Shown here: one piece after another, positions 10,452 through 20,994 of the stretch
Layout: each line of letters begins with the position of its first letter
How positions within the stretch are numbered: the stretch's first letter is position 1
Origin: Colocasia esculenta
Taxonomy: Eukaryota > Streptophyta > Magnoliopsida > Alismatales > Araceae
Reading direction: 5' to 3'
Length of the DNA stretch: 64,000 nt
Assembly: GCA_014218235.1 (NCBI GenBank)
Contig: CM024760.1
Span: 142,119,245-142,183,244 of the forward strand
Program-made: the position numbers and the translations under genes
The notes under the pieces: model-generated
The model's database searches: none
What the model was told of the DNA's origin: nothing
Seen by the model: the letters and a program-made list of their open reading frames with translations, nothing else

Positions 10452-11635
10452 TGTTGGATCTTTTATTTTGATGATACTCAAATATGATTCATTAATATAC
10501 TGAAGTCATGTGTATCATGCTTAAATTTATATCTCACAATGTTTCTTTCATGTATAGCTCAAAGAAAAGGTCATATATGTTCAGTGGAGTCGACACAGTG
10601 TCTTGTGGTGTCGACACTAGTTCACTGTCCCAGAAGAAGGATTCTGAAGAAATGGCCAGTGGTGTCGACACATTGCTAAGTGGTGTTGACACTAGTTAAC
10701 TGTCCCTGAACCAGGATTTCAGCAAGTACCCAGTGGTTTCGACACATCTGTGTGTAGTGTCGACACACTTCGGACTTTTTGAAGATTCTAAATTGCTGAA
10801 GACACGTGGATGACTTTGGTGGGGCCTCTTTAGGTGGGAACTCCTATGCCCTCAGATCCCAAGATATTTTGTGGACCCTTGGGACTATATAAGCCTCTTA
10901 TCCACTTGGCTCTTAAAAAAATATCGCAACAACCATTTGCTCTTCCAGTTTTTCTAGAGCTTTCCAGGCTACTCCAGAAGAAGACTTCATCCCGGTGGAT
11001 TGCTTCCAGATCTGAAGAAATTGGAGATTCTATCATCTTGGATGATCCATTTGAAGAAGAATTTCGAGCCATCAGAGTCTTCTTCCTGGAGCTGAAGCAG
11101 AAGAGCTAGTCCCCATTCTTGAAGTAGAAATAGGGACCTTCGAACCAGTCCTTTCCAAATTGGGTTTCAGCTGTTCTATTTGGTTCTTCATTTCAAACTT
11201 ACTCTATTGATGTGTGTATTGTGAAATTGGTGCAATCCTTGTGCCCAATTTCATATGTGTGGTTGAATATGAGATTTCTGAATCTCAGAGTGTGTGTGTT
11301 GTTGTGTGACTTTTCTGAACTGGAAAGATAAGCCACATTTGTGTGTGTGTGTGGATGGTGGATGTAGGATACACTGTTGTGTAATCTGAACCACCCTAAA
11401 TCTCTCTGTCATTGTGGTTTGCTTATCTCTTGCGTTAGATGCTTAATAGGCTCGTTAGCATTTCACCATCTAATTGTTCTAATTTGTTTAGAAGTGTCAT
11501 TGATCTTGAGATTTTATACTGAATTCAATTTCTTTAAGATCCTAATCCAAGTGAATCTTAAAGTTCTGAAAAGCTATTCAACCCCCCCCCCCCCCCTTCT
11601 AGATTTCTTTATAGCAGTTTTTTCGCAACATTTCA
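10452..11635 (+). repeat. A 5' LTR
   Basis: Starts TGTTGGA and ends CATTTCA. It holds the GTGTCGACAC array upstream of a TATATAA box at 10885-10891, a GT-rich run near 11290-11355 and a 15-16 base C run at 11582-11596. The right LTR has only six C and lacks an 18-bp segment present near 11395-11412, so the LTRs have diverged by indels as well as substitutions. Confidence 0.92.
10587..10766 (+). repeat. A 5' LTR array of GTGTCGACAC palindromes (six sites, three altered)
   Basis: Sites start at 10587, 10608, 10662, 10683, 10736 and 10757. Three are the perfect 10-bp palindrome; the others read GAGTCGACAC, GTGTTGACAC and GTTTCGACAC. They lie 120-300 bp upstream of TATA, where enhancer elements would be expected. 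Confidence 0.9.
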
Positions 11636-11637
11636 TT

Positions 11638-11649
11638 TGGTATGAGAGC
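11638..11649 (+). promoter_or_regulatory. A primer binding site
   Basis: TGGTATGAGAGC follows the LTR end by two bases and matches the usual initiator-Met tRNA site TGGTATCAGAGC except for one C-to-G change. Confidence 0.8.
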
Positions 11650-11702
11650 AAGGTTCTCTTTGCACTTTAAGTGTTTGATCTAACGATCAAGAGTTTATTT
11701 CT

Positions 11703-13700
11703 ATGGAAAACACTAAGGGGTTTATTGCTGAGGGTCATTCAATTTCTAGGCCTCCCTTTTTCGATGGATCTGACTATGCTTATTGGAAAAATAGGATGCA
11801 AGTGTTCCTTAGAGCACAAAATTATGAGCTCTGGAAGATTGTCGACAAGGGACCTAATCAACTTCCTGAGGATGAAAGTCTATGGACTAAGGACCAGATC
11901 AACAAGTCCACACTCAGCTGGAGTGCCATGAACATGATGCAATGTGCCATCCATCCCAAGGAGTATTCCAGAGTTTCCTCATGTAAGTCTGCTAAGGAGA
12001 TGTGGGATAAGCTCCAGCTCATCTATGAGGGAACTTCTGAGGTAAGAGAGACCAAGGCAAGTATCTTAGTCTCAGAATATGAAATGTTCAGGATGAAAAG
12101 TGATGAGACTATTTCTGAGATGTTTGCTAGATTCATGCTTTTGGTTAATGGCCTTAGAGGTTTAGGAAAAGACTATTCCAATAGTGATCTTGTTAGAAAA
12201 GTTCTTAGATCACTTCCATCAGCTTGGCACACAAAAGCAACTATAATTGAGGATTCAAAAAATTTGTCAACCATGCAACTGGATGAGCTAATAGGTTCAC
12301 TCATGACATATGAGATAAATCTGAAAAGAAATGCATCTATGACTACATCTAAGAAACCTATTGCTTTAAAAGCTTCATCTAGTTTAAAAATTATTGCTGA
12401 TCAATCTGATGAATATGATGAGTCTTCTGATGAAGAGAATGATGAAGAATTGGCCTTACTGACAAGGCAATTCAGAAAATTTCTGAGAAAGAAAGGGAAA
12501 GGTAAGTTTATACCTTTTGTAAAAAAGGATGCTTCAAAGAAAAATGATTTCAATAAAAAATTAGAAACCAATAAAAAGACTGACATTATTTGCTATGAAT
12601 GTAGGAAGCCAGGACACATGAGAGGAGAGTGTCCTGATCTGAAAAAGAAATTAAAAAATCAAATGTTCAAAAAGACAAGGGCAATGCTAGCCACATGGAG
12701 TGATGAGGATGAAGAAGATCAGGAAGAAAATGAATCAGAAGAAGAAGAAGTGACTTGTCTCATGGCAAGACATGAAGAAAACAATGAGGTAAGTTCTTCA
12801 TTTGAAAATTTCTCAACTGATGATTGGGAGGAAGCTTATGCTGTTTTATTTGAAAAATTGTGTGAACTAAAGTCTAAAAATAAAACATTGAGAAGAAAAA
12901 TTAACAGCATAGTGCAAAGTCCACAAGAATCTGAGCAAATAAAATTGCTAACTGATGAAATCAATAACCTAAAAAAGGACAACAAATGTGTGAATGAACA
13001 ACTTGATGTAATCAAGGAGAGATGTCAGTCAATTGAAAAAGAAAAACAGATCTTAATGAATGAAAATGAAAAACTCATAAATGAAAAAGAAGTGATGCAA
13101 GAGGAACTGAAAACTGTCCAAAAAGAACTGGATGACAAGAAAGAGACCTTGTCAAGACTTGTCAAAGGCAAACAAAATCTAGATGATGTTTTAGGAGTTC
13201 GGATGAATCCTACCAAGCATGGCCTAGGTTATCAGTCTGAAAATAATAAGAAAATTGGACAAACTTTGATAACCTCATTTGTTCAAGGAAGCACTTCCTA
13301 TGGTAATTCTAAAAAGAACTTCAAGGAAAAATCAGAAGCAAACTCAAAAACAAAAATTCAAAATCAGGTCAAAATTTTCAAAACACAATTTAAACATGAA
13401 AAGGCTCAAGGTAAAGATCAACAAAATTTAAAATCCAGTTTGAGACCAACTTCAAATCCAAAGAACAACAAAAACTCTTCAGTTGATTCCAAATCATACA
13501 TCAATAAGAATAAGGGTTTCACACCACAAAGGATCATGATGTGCACTATATGCAAGAAATTTGGTCACACTGATGAAAAATGTAGATCAATAATGAATTC
13601 AAGGAAAATAAGGCAAATCTGGATTCCAAAACATCTTGTTGTTGAGATGAAACAACTGATGGGTCCCAAAGCAATTTGGGTACCAAAATTTTCTTTCTAA
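11703..13700 (+). CDS. gag: A Gag polyprotein
   Basis: An uninterrupted 665-residue reading frame begins 53 bp after the primer site with MENTKGFIAEG. Residues about 10-210 form the UBN2/retrotransposon gag capsid-like region (PFFDGSDYAYWKNRM; ETISEMFARF). A CCHC knuckle follows near residues 297-311 (CYECRKPGHMRGEC), then acidic and Lys/Glu-rich heptads (about 370-500) predicted as coiled coil, and a second knuckle near 614-627 (CTICKKFGHTDEKC). It ends IWVPKFSF. Gag binds genomic RNA and assembles particles. It is the best-preserved gene of A. Protease lies in another frame just after the stop; whether that is programmed frameshifting or decay is unclear. Confidence 0.9.
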   Translation: MENTKGFIAEGHSISRPPFFDGSDYAYWKNRMQVFLRAQNYELWKIVDKGPNQLPEDESLWTKDQINKSTLSWSAMNMMQCAIHPKEYSRVSSCKSAKEMWDKLQLIYEGTSEVRETKASILVSEYEMFRMKSDETISEMFARFMLLVNGLRGLGKDYSNSDLVRKVLRSLPSAWHTKATIIEDSKNLSTMQLDELIGSLMTYEINLKRNASMTTSKKPIALKASSSLKIIADQSDEYDESSDEENDEELALLTRQFRKFLRKKGKGKFIPFVKKDASKKNDFNKKLETNKKTDIICYECRKPGHMRGECPDLKKKLKNQMFKKTRAMLATWSDEDEEDQEENESEEEEVTCLMARHEENNEVSSSFENFSTDDWEEAYAVLFEKLCELKSKNKTLRRKINSIVQSPQESEQIKLLTDEINNLKKDNKCVNEQLDVIKERCQSIEKEKQILMNENEKLINEKEVMQEELKTVQKELDDKKETLSRLVKGKQNLDDVLGVRMNPTKHGLGYQSENNKKIGQTLITSFVQGSTSYGNSKKNFKEKSEANSKTKIQNQVKIFKTQFKHEKAQGKDQQNLKSSLRPTSNPKNNKNSSVDSKSYINKNKGFTPQRIMMCTICKKFGHTDEKCRSIMNSRKIRQIWIPKHLVVEMKQLMGPKAIWVPKFSF

Positions 13701-13712
13701 ATTTGTTTTGCA

Positions 13713-13942
13713 GGAATGTCTTACAGCCCACAAGAAAGATAAATGGTACCTTGACAGTGGCTGTTCAAGACATATGACTAGAGATAAAGAAAAATTTTCA
13801 ACATTGATTGAAAAAGATGGTGGACAAGTTATTTTTGGAGGTAAAAACAAAAGGGCAAATCATTGGAACATGAAGAATTGGTAAGAATCCTTCAAGCTCA
13901 ATTGAGAATGTTTTACTTGTTGAAGGTCTTGATCATAATCTC
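13713..13942 (+). pseudogene. A protease domain
   Basis: A frame different from gag reads WYLDSGCSRHMT with the catalytic DSG at 13753-13761, the usual Ty1/copia aspartic protease start, then VIFGGKN before running out at about 13882. The rest of the domain is in other frames to about 13940. The Asp is intact but the frame is broken, so no mature enzyme is expected. Confidence 0.75.
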
Positions 13943-15308
13943 TTGAGCATAAGTCAACTGTGTGACAAAGGCCTTAAGGTAATTTTCAATTTTGAATCAT
14001 GTGAAATTGTTGAAAAAGATTCTGGAAAAATAAAATTTCTTGGCCAAAGAATTAATAATGTTTACTTGGTTGATTTGAATGATCATCAACATGAAAATCT
14101 TTGTCTTGTTGCCAACCAACATGATCTATTCCAACTGTGGCATAGAAGGTTAGGTCATACTAGTGGAAATGTTCTAAATAAGTTGCTAAGATATTCTCTT
14201 GTAAATGGTTTACCAAAAATGAAGAGAAAGAAAATTGCAATTGTATGTGGTTCATGTGCCCAAGGTAAATAAACCAGGCAATCATTCAAATCTGTTGCAC
14301 CCTTAATCACTTCCAAACCCTTTGAATTGTTGCATATGAACTTATTTGGTCCAACTAGGTCACTCAGTCTTAGGACATAGATTTGGATTTATGATTATGG
14401 ATGACTTTTCTAGATTCACATGGGTGTATTTTCGATCTCACAAGAGTGACACTTTAGAAAATTAAGAATTTGTTGATAAAATTGAAAATGCAAAAATAAA
14501 TAAAATCCACTCCATTCTTACTGATCATGAAGGAGAATTTGACAATAATTTGTTTTTTGATTTTTGTAGGAATAAAAGAATTGATCATAAGTTTGCTTCT
14601 CTAATGACTCCTGAACAAAACAGAATCGTTGAAAGGAAGAATAGGACTTTAGTGGAGATGGCAAGAACATTGCTGATTGAAAATCAGCTTCCAAGAAAAT
14701 TTTGGGTAGAAGCAGTCAACACTTCATGTTATTTCCTCAACAGAGTAATGGTAAGACCAGTCCTTAAGAAAACTTCCTATGAACTTCTGAAAGATAAGAA
14801 ACCTCACATTGCATATTTTAGAGTCTTTGGATGTAAAGTTTTCATTCATAATAATGATAAACATGATCTTGATAAATTTGAAAAGAAAAGTAATGTAGGC
14901 ATCTTTCTAGGATATTCTGAAAATTCGAGGTCATATAGAGTGTTTAACAATGAATCAAACAGTGTGGAGGAAACTCCTTATGTCATATTTGATGAAAATA
15001 TTGAAAAATGTACTGACCTTGATTTGTGCAGAAATCAAGAAGAAGATGTTGACATTCTTATAAAAGAAAAAGATCAATCTATGGAGAATGAAGAGGTTGC
15101 TGAACCTGAAGCTGAGTCGACACCACAGGACATTGAGCCGACACCAGAGCAGGTAAGTACAGCAACAAGAGGTAATTTCAAATACTTTAAAGACCATCCA
15201 CTTGAGAATGTTGTTGGAAATGTTCATGACAGAGTCCATACAAGATCTCATTTCAGAAATGTCATTGAACAAGATCATATGGATTTTATATCTCAAATAG
15301 AACCCTAA
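13943..15308 (+). pseudogene. A integrase (GAG-pre-integrase and core)
   Basis: The zinc-binding region is present (LWHRRLGH, then VCGSCAQGK ending at 14269). A TAA at 14270 follows, and frames shift until 14550, after which one frame runs to 15308 with MTPEQN, VERKNRTLVEMAR (catalytic Glu kept), WVEAVNTSCYFLNR and FLGYSENSRSYRVFN. The first catalytic Asp, in the block usually read HMDLFGP, is Asn (AAC at 14339). Together with stops in the core this makes integrase inactive. Confidence 0.85.
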
Positions 15309-16070
15309 AACATTGAAGAAGCACTAAAAGATAATTCTTGGATAGAAGCAATGCATGATGAATTGAATCAATTCAAAAGAAATAATGTTTGGAGTCTAGT
15401 TCCCAAAAATCCTGAAAACTCAATAATTGGAACTAGATGGGTGTTTAGGAATAAATTGAATGAAGAAGGAAAAGTTGTCAGAAATAAAGCAAGACTGGTT
15501 GCTAAAGGATATAATCAAGAACTTGGAGTTGATTTTGAGGAATCCTTTGCACCAGTAGCTAGATTAGAAGCAGTGAGAATTCTATTGGCATATGCATGTT
15601 CCAAAAACTTCAAATTGTTTCAAATGGATGTGAAGACTGCCTTTTTAAATTGTTACATAAAAGAAGAAGTGTTTGTTGCTCAACCTCCTGGATTTGAAGA
15701 TCTTGATAAACCTAACCATATGTATAAATTGCATAAAGCTCTTTATGGTTTGAAATAGGCTCCAAGAGCATGATATGACAGATTGAGTAGTTTTCTGGTT
15801 GGTAAGAATTATTCCAGAGGTAAGGTGGATCAGAATCTTTTCACAAAATCAGTCCACAATCATATCATTGTAGTTCAGGTGTATATGGATGATATTATTT
15901 TTGGATCCACTAATCCTTCACTGTGTGAAGAATTTTCAAATCACATGCAAAGTGAATTTGAAATGAGTCTTATGGGAGAATTACAATTCTTTCTTGGTTT
16001 GCAGGTCAAACAACTTGAGGACGAGTTCTTTATAAATCAAGCCAAATATGTTAAATAATTTCTCAATAGA
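15309..16070 (+). pseudogene. A reverse transcriptase
   Basis: Same frame as the end of integrase. It contains TRWVFRNKLNEEG, ARLVAKGYNQ, the first Asp block FQMDVKTAFLN, ALYGLK, and the active site VYMDDIIFGS, so the catalytic aspartates remain. In-frame stops lie after QIEP (TAA, 15306), after GLK (TAG, 15756), at the Trp of RAWYD (TGA, 15771) and after KYVK (16056). At least the first three are single C-to-T or G-to-A steps from expected codons. Confidence 0.9.
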
Positions 16071-16826
16071 TTTCACTTTGAACAAGCCAAACCAGCATCA
16101 ACTCCCATGAATACAAGCATCAAATTGGACAAAGATGAGAAAGGTAAATTGGTTGATGAAAAGCAATACAGAGGTATGATTGGATCTCTTTTATATCTTA
16201 CTGCAAGTAGGCCAAATATTCAATTTAGTGTATGTCTTTGTGATAGATTTCAGTCTAGTCCGAAGGAAAGTCACTTGCTTGCAGTTAAGAGGATTTTTAG
16301 ATATCTCTGTGGAACTTGTGATTTGGGTTTATGGTATCTAGTTGGATGTCATGCTAATTTGATTTCATATTCTGATGCTGATTATGCTGGATGTAAGCTT
16401 GATAGAAAGAGTACTAGTGGTTATTGTCAATTCTTAGGAAATTGCATGATAACATGGGCTTCCAAAAAGCAACACTTAGTTGCACTATCTACTGCAGAAG
16501 CAGAATATGTTGCTGCAGGAAGTTGTGCAACTCAAGTGTTGTGGATTAAAAGTCAATTGTTTGACTACAACATTGATATTGGATGCTCATCTATTATGTG
16601 TGACAATACTAGTGCAATCAATATTTTCAAAAACCCAATTCAACACTCTAGAACAAAACACATTGAGATCAGGCATCATTTTCTAAGGGATGAAGTTGCA
16701 AACAAAAATATTGAATTAGAATTCATCCCCACTGAAAAAGAAATTGTAGATATTTTCACAAAACCATTGGCTGAAGATAGATTCACATCTCTAAGAAGAG
16801 AACTTGGAATATGCAACATAGAATAA
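16071..16826 (+). pseudogene. A RNase H domain
   Basis: The frame continues without interruption from 16107: GMIGSLLYLTASRP, SYSDADYAGCKLDRKS (first catalytic Asp), ALSTAEAEYVAA (Glu), MCDNTSAI (Asp) and the Ty1/copia ending RTKHIEIRHHFLRDEV, IVDIFTKPL. The acidic residues are kept. It ends at 16826 (CNIE, TAA). Confidence 0.88.
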
Positions 16827-18404
16827 GAACTGAAAAACTTTTTGATTCTTTATGCTAAGATTATGAGGTATATCAAATAGTGATTAGTGGAAGGACAAGT
16901 TATGCTTGTTTGAAAGCTATCATTATGTGTTGAGGAAAATCCTCCGCCAAGTACCCATGATCTAAAATGTGTTAGAATCATTCAGTTTTTAAAATTATTT
17001 TTTAAAAAAATTTGTTGTGATTGCTATTAATGTGCTTGAAACATGATTGATCTTGTATGTTTGTTTGATGAAATTGAGTGCTGAAATTGAGTATGCATTG
17101 TTTGAATGCTGAATTACTGATGCACATATTGAGGGGGAGCACCTCTGCTTGAGAAACAAAGGTAAGGTATGAGATTTCAGTTCAAAAGAATCAAGATTGT
17201 ACACAAACCCTTTTGAGAACAAGCTGCTGAGGTTGATCAAGAAAATGTTTAGGTGATGTGAGCCTTCTGTGAAACTTCTATCAAATTCATGTTCATCCTT
17301 GAAGCTATCAATTCCTCAATTTCTAACTCATCAAATTCATTTGATCATCTTAATCATTCTTTCATTGAAGAAGGATTTCTTTACTTTTGATGAAAAATAG
17401 ATGAAATCAATAACTCAGGGGGACCTAAAGACTTCATTGCCATTTTCTCTCATCAAAACCAAAATTAATTCAGTGTGTTGATGAATATCTAATACATGAA
17501 ATGTTCATTAATTCTTCTGAAGAAAATAAGGATTGATTTCTTAATTGCTATAACATGTTCTATCAGTCAACACTCTCTTTTACTTTGAACTCCTCAAGTA
17601 ACTTGATTTCTTTTATGAACTTTTGCACAATTATGTATTGATCTTACACTTCTTTCAAGAATGATAAAATGTAAAGTTGTGTCAAAAGTCTCAATGTTCA
17701 TTTACAAGAAGATTTTCTAATAGAGCAATGGCATAACACTGAGAAACTGCACACCTTTACAAGAAGTGAAGTGCCATGTATGTCATGAGGTGCTGTGTTA
17801 TCTCTGTTCTAAGGGGTTAAATAAAAAAATAAAAAGAACAAATGATAACTGAGTAACTAGAAATATTGACGTCTTATAATCGTATATTTCCATGTAAAAA
17901 GATTTTCATTCACCCCTTAAAGCAGGATAATTAGTAAATCTTTAGTAACCAGGGATTCTGGTGTGTGAAAAGCATGTATACTTGAGTGAAAAAGATTTAC
18001 TATATTTGAATGCTCATTGCTTAAAAGTTAAAGAAAATTCAATCAAAGAAAATGAACAGCTTAAACCTGAATCAAATCTTCTAAGAGTGTTCAATTTCAA
18101 TATAATTGCCTTAATTCTAAAGAAATCACATTACTTTTGGTTAAGTGTAAAAGATTGAAATTGACTGTATAGAAGATTTTATATCACTTTAGAAATCATT
18201 TCAACCCTTCAGGATTTCTTAATGATCAATTTCATGCCAGATATCTTTCAACCTAGTGAATAAATGATGGGACTATGATGAAAAATTAGAAATGATCTCT
18301 TTGACATATTAAAAATCCCTGAATAATTGATTTTAGATATGACTCATCATATTAAAGATATCCCTTCTCATTCCTATCACAAATCTGACGATTTTTATCA
18401 AGTG
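16827..18404 (+). other. A spacer between pol and the second ORF
   Basis: AT-rich, no sustained ORF. It contains two PPT-like purine runs (GAGGGGGAGC at 17131 and CAGGGGGACC at 17416). The first part (about 16860-16965) matches element B at about 33290-33395, which shows where B lost pol. Confidence 0.65.
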
Positions 18405-18480
18405 AGGTCGACACACTCTCCTTGTGTGTCGGCACCAAAAGCTTGTCAGGTCGACACACTCTCCTTGTGTGTCAACACAC
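18405..18480 (+). promoter_or_regulatory. Duplicated GTCGACAC hairpins upstream of the env-position ORF
   Basis: An identical 26-bp unit occurs at 18405-18430 and 18448-18473. Each has GTCGACACAC, a TCTCCTT loop and GTGTGTC, forming a 7-10 bp stem. The word is the one arrayed in the LTR promoter. It is followed by a CT-rich, leader-like stretch (18590-18720) ending at the ORF's ATG, so a separate promoter or RNA element is plausible. Confidence 0.55.
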
Positions 18481-18720
18481 CTGGGCTTGACCGGCGGCTC
18501 ATGTTTAGGGTAATTGGACCGAGGGTACATCTTATCCCCCATCTTGAGGGATTAAAACTCTTTTTCTATGCCCTAAGTCCCATGTCGACCCTACCACTTG
18601 CTCTTTCCACCCCACTTGAACTCTTCCCTCCTTCCAACTTCCAAGGAACCGATCCCCTGCATTTCCATTTCTTCTTCTCCAACCTTCCATCCTTCTTCTC
18701 TTCTCATCCTTCCCTCCATC

Positions 18721-20669
18721 ATGGCTCCCAAACAGACTCCCAGGAGAGGGGCAAAGACCAGGGCAGCTGCAAAAGACATTGTCATTGAAGAGCCTCAACC
18801 GGAGAGGAGAAGCAAAATTCGCCATGATCCGTCAAAGAGAAAGGGTGAGGTTACTCCTTCAGGAACTCCATGTAAGCGGGGAAGGGCATCTTCTCTAAGT
18901 AAAGACAAGTCTCCCATGCCCTCTCGACACCCTAGAAGGAAGCTTCTACCAGATTCCAGTGATTCTTCTGAAGAAGACTCATCCTCGGAGTCTTCTGACT
19001 CATTTGAGGCTCAAGTAGTCACCCCATCTCAAACTGCAACCGAAGGTCGTTCTATTCTCAATCCTAGGGCAGTGGCTTTAGATGATGAAGCTCTTGCAAA
19101 TGCTTTTCCAGAGCTTATACCCATCTTTGAGTTTCAAGGGTGGTTGAAGTTTATCTCAGAATTCAGATCTTTTTATCCACGTTTAGTTCAAGAATTCTAT
19201 TTGAACATGGTGGATGATCTAGAGGGTTTCAAGTCTGAAGTCAAGGGTGTATCTATTCTTTTCACTCCTAATTTAGCTTCTAAACTTTTTCACTTTCCAA
19301 ATGATGGTGAGGATTGGAGTGAATTTGAATTCAATCTTCATGAAGCCTACACTTTGCTTACTGGTCTTCCTCATGATTCAACAGATTCTAGACAAACCCA
19401 TGTAACAAGGTTCAACACCAACACCTTTCCTCCAGCTCTTCGTCTGGTACATCACATTCTTACCACAATTATCACACCATAGGGTGGTGGCAGGAATAGA
19501 TTGACAGATATTCAGAGATTTGTGATGTATGGCATGAAGAAGAATGTGAAAATCAATTTGAATTTGATAATGACTCAAATTATGTCTGAAACCATAAGGA
19601 AAGATCTTCACAGATCCTTACCCTATGTTGCACATCTCACAGCTGTATGCAAGCACTTTGGAATTTCATTTGTCAATGAAAAGGTTCAGAAAATCCCTCA
19701 AAATAATATCTACTGTTTGCATCACTTGCAAAAGTTCATGCGATTCAGAGTTGAAGAAGACCAAGTGCAAAGAGGGCCAGTTGTAGAGCTTGAACCACAT
19801 GTTGAACAAGTGCAAGAAGAAGTTGCTCCAGAAGATGCAGCACCTCAAATTGATCCAGTGGACCAGCCAAATGTTGAGGTTGAAATTCCTTTTGAGCCAC
19901 AAGCTGTGCCTACTCCTCATGCATCTCCACCTCCATCAAATATACTTGTCCATCCAACCTTTTTCACCCAACATCACAGCTCAGCCTCCACTTCATCTAG
20001 TGGACCTTCCATTCCACCGCAGCTATATACATTTCTGCAAACTCAGTTTGAAACTCAAAATTCTTCCATGACAGAAATGTCTAACAGATTTGAACTTCGG
20101 ATTCAGAGATTGGAAAATTCTATGAATGGTTAGTTTGTGAGACAACATGAAGCAGCTGAGCATGCAACTAGAAGATTCAATAGGCTAATTAGCACTTTGG
20201 GTGATGCTTGTACCCAACTTAAAGAACTTCCGCTCAAGACTCAAGCAGTTCTAGAAGGAATTTTGCTTAACACTCAATAGGGACTCTTCAATAGTCAAGA
20301 AGCTGTATCTCAAGTTTCCAAAAGTCGATTGCCTTTTGCTCATTTGGTTGAAGATATGGATAGAATGAAAACTCTCATTGCCCACATTGATCAGGAAATA
20401 GACAGCCTCAGGTCTGATGTAAGCAACTTTGCGCAACATGGCTCAGTTCCTAGCACATCTACTTATTCTCAACATACTACTCATAGTCTCGGTGTCTTTC
20501 AAGAGAACATTATGAAAATAATCAAAGAATGGAAGACCTTTTGCACACCAGACTCTCTACTATGCAAACTCAGCTGAGAACAAATTTGAGTGCTATGGAA
20601 ACAAGAATGAAGACCATGGAGACCATCTTACTCCCTATTCCTCCTCCTCCTCCACCTCCTTCTGCATGA
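18721..20669 (+). pseudogene. A env-position ORF with a putative plant transposon protein domain
   Basis: The ATG at 18721 has good context (CATCATGG) and follows a pyrimidine-rich leader. The product would be about 650 residues. It has a basic N-terminus (PRRGAKTRAAAK), a Ser/Glu-rich acidic stretch, then a folded region reading EFYLNM, GVSILFTPN, RLVHHILTT and MYGMKKNVKINL, which I recognise as the domain called putative plant transposon protein (Transposase_32-like). A Pro/Gln-rich part and heptads suggesting coiled coil follow, and a poly-Pro end. It has no clear signal peptide or membrane segment, so env-like refers to position only. In-frame TAG codons at 19480, 20131 and 20278 replace likely Gln; a frameshift lies near 20505-20535. 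Confidence 0.72.
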
Positions 20670-20980
20670 TATCTTTTGTTTTAATGATGTCAAAGGTGGA
20701 GAAGGATTTACATTTTGGAATGTTAAACTTTAAACTTTTTGGGATACCTCTTGATGTGGATGCTTAAATTTTTTGGTTGATGGATGTAATGTTGGATACT
20801 TGTATATCTGACTTTTCTTTGGAAATGACAAATGAATGACATGTTTGTTTTCAAAAGGATAAAAACTTGTGGTTGTCATTGTTATGCTTAGGATATGCTA
20901 TGAAATTGTGAATGGATGAATTTTAAAATCACATTTGTGAGAAATTCAAGTTAACTTGATGAATCATAGTTGCCATCATC

Positions 20981-20994
20981 AAAAAGGGGGAGAT
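20981..20994 (+). promoter_or_regulatory. A polypurine tract
   Basis: AAAAAGGGGGAGAT directly before the 3' LTR, the usual plus-strand primer. Confidence 0.9.

Noticed and set aside
10587..10766. Regularly spaced palindromes considered as a CRISPR array
   Set aside because: Repeats are 10 bp, spacers are shared between both LTRs, and the context is a plant retrotransposon LTR.
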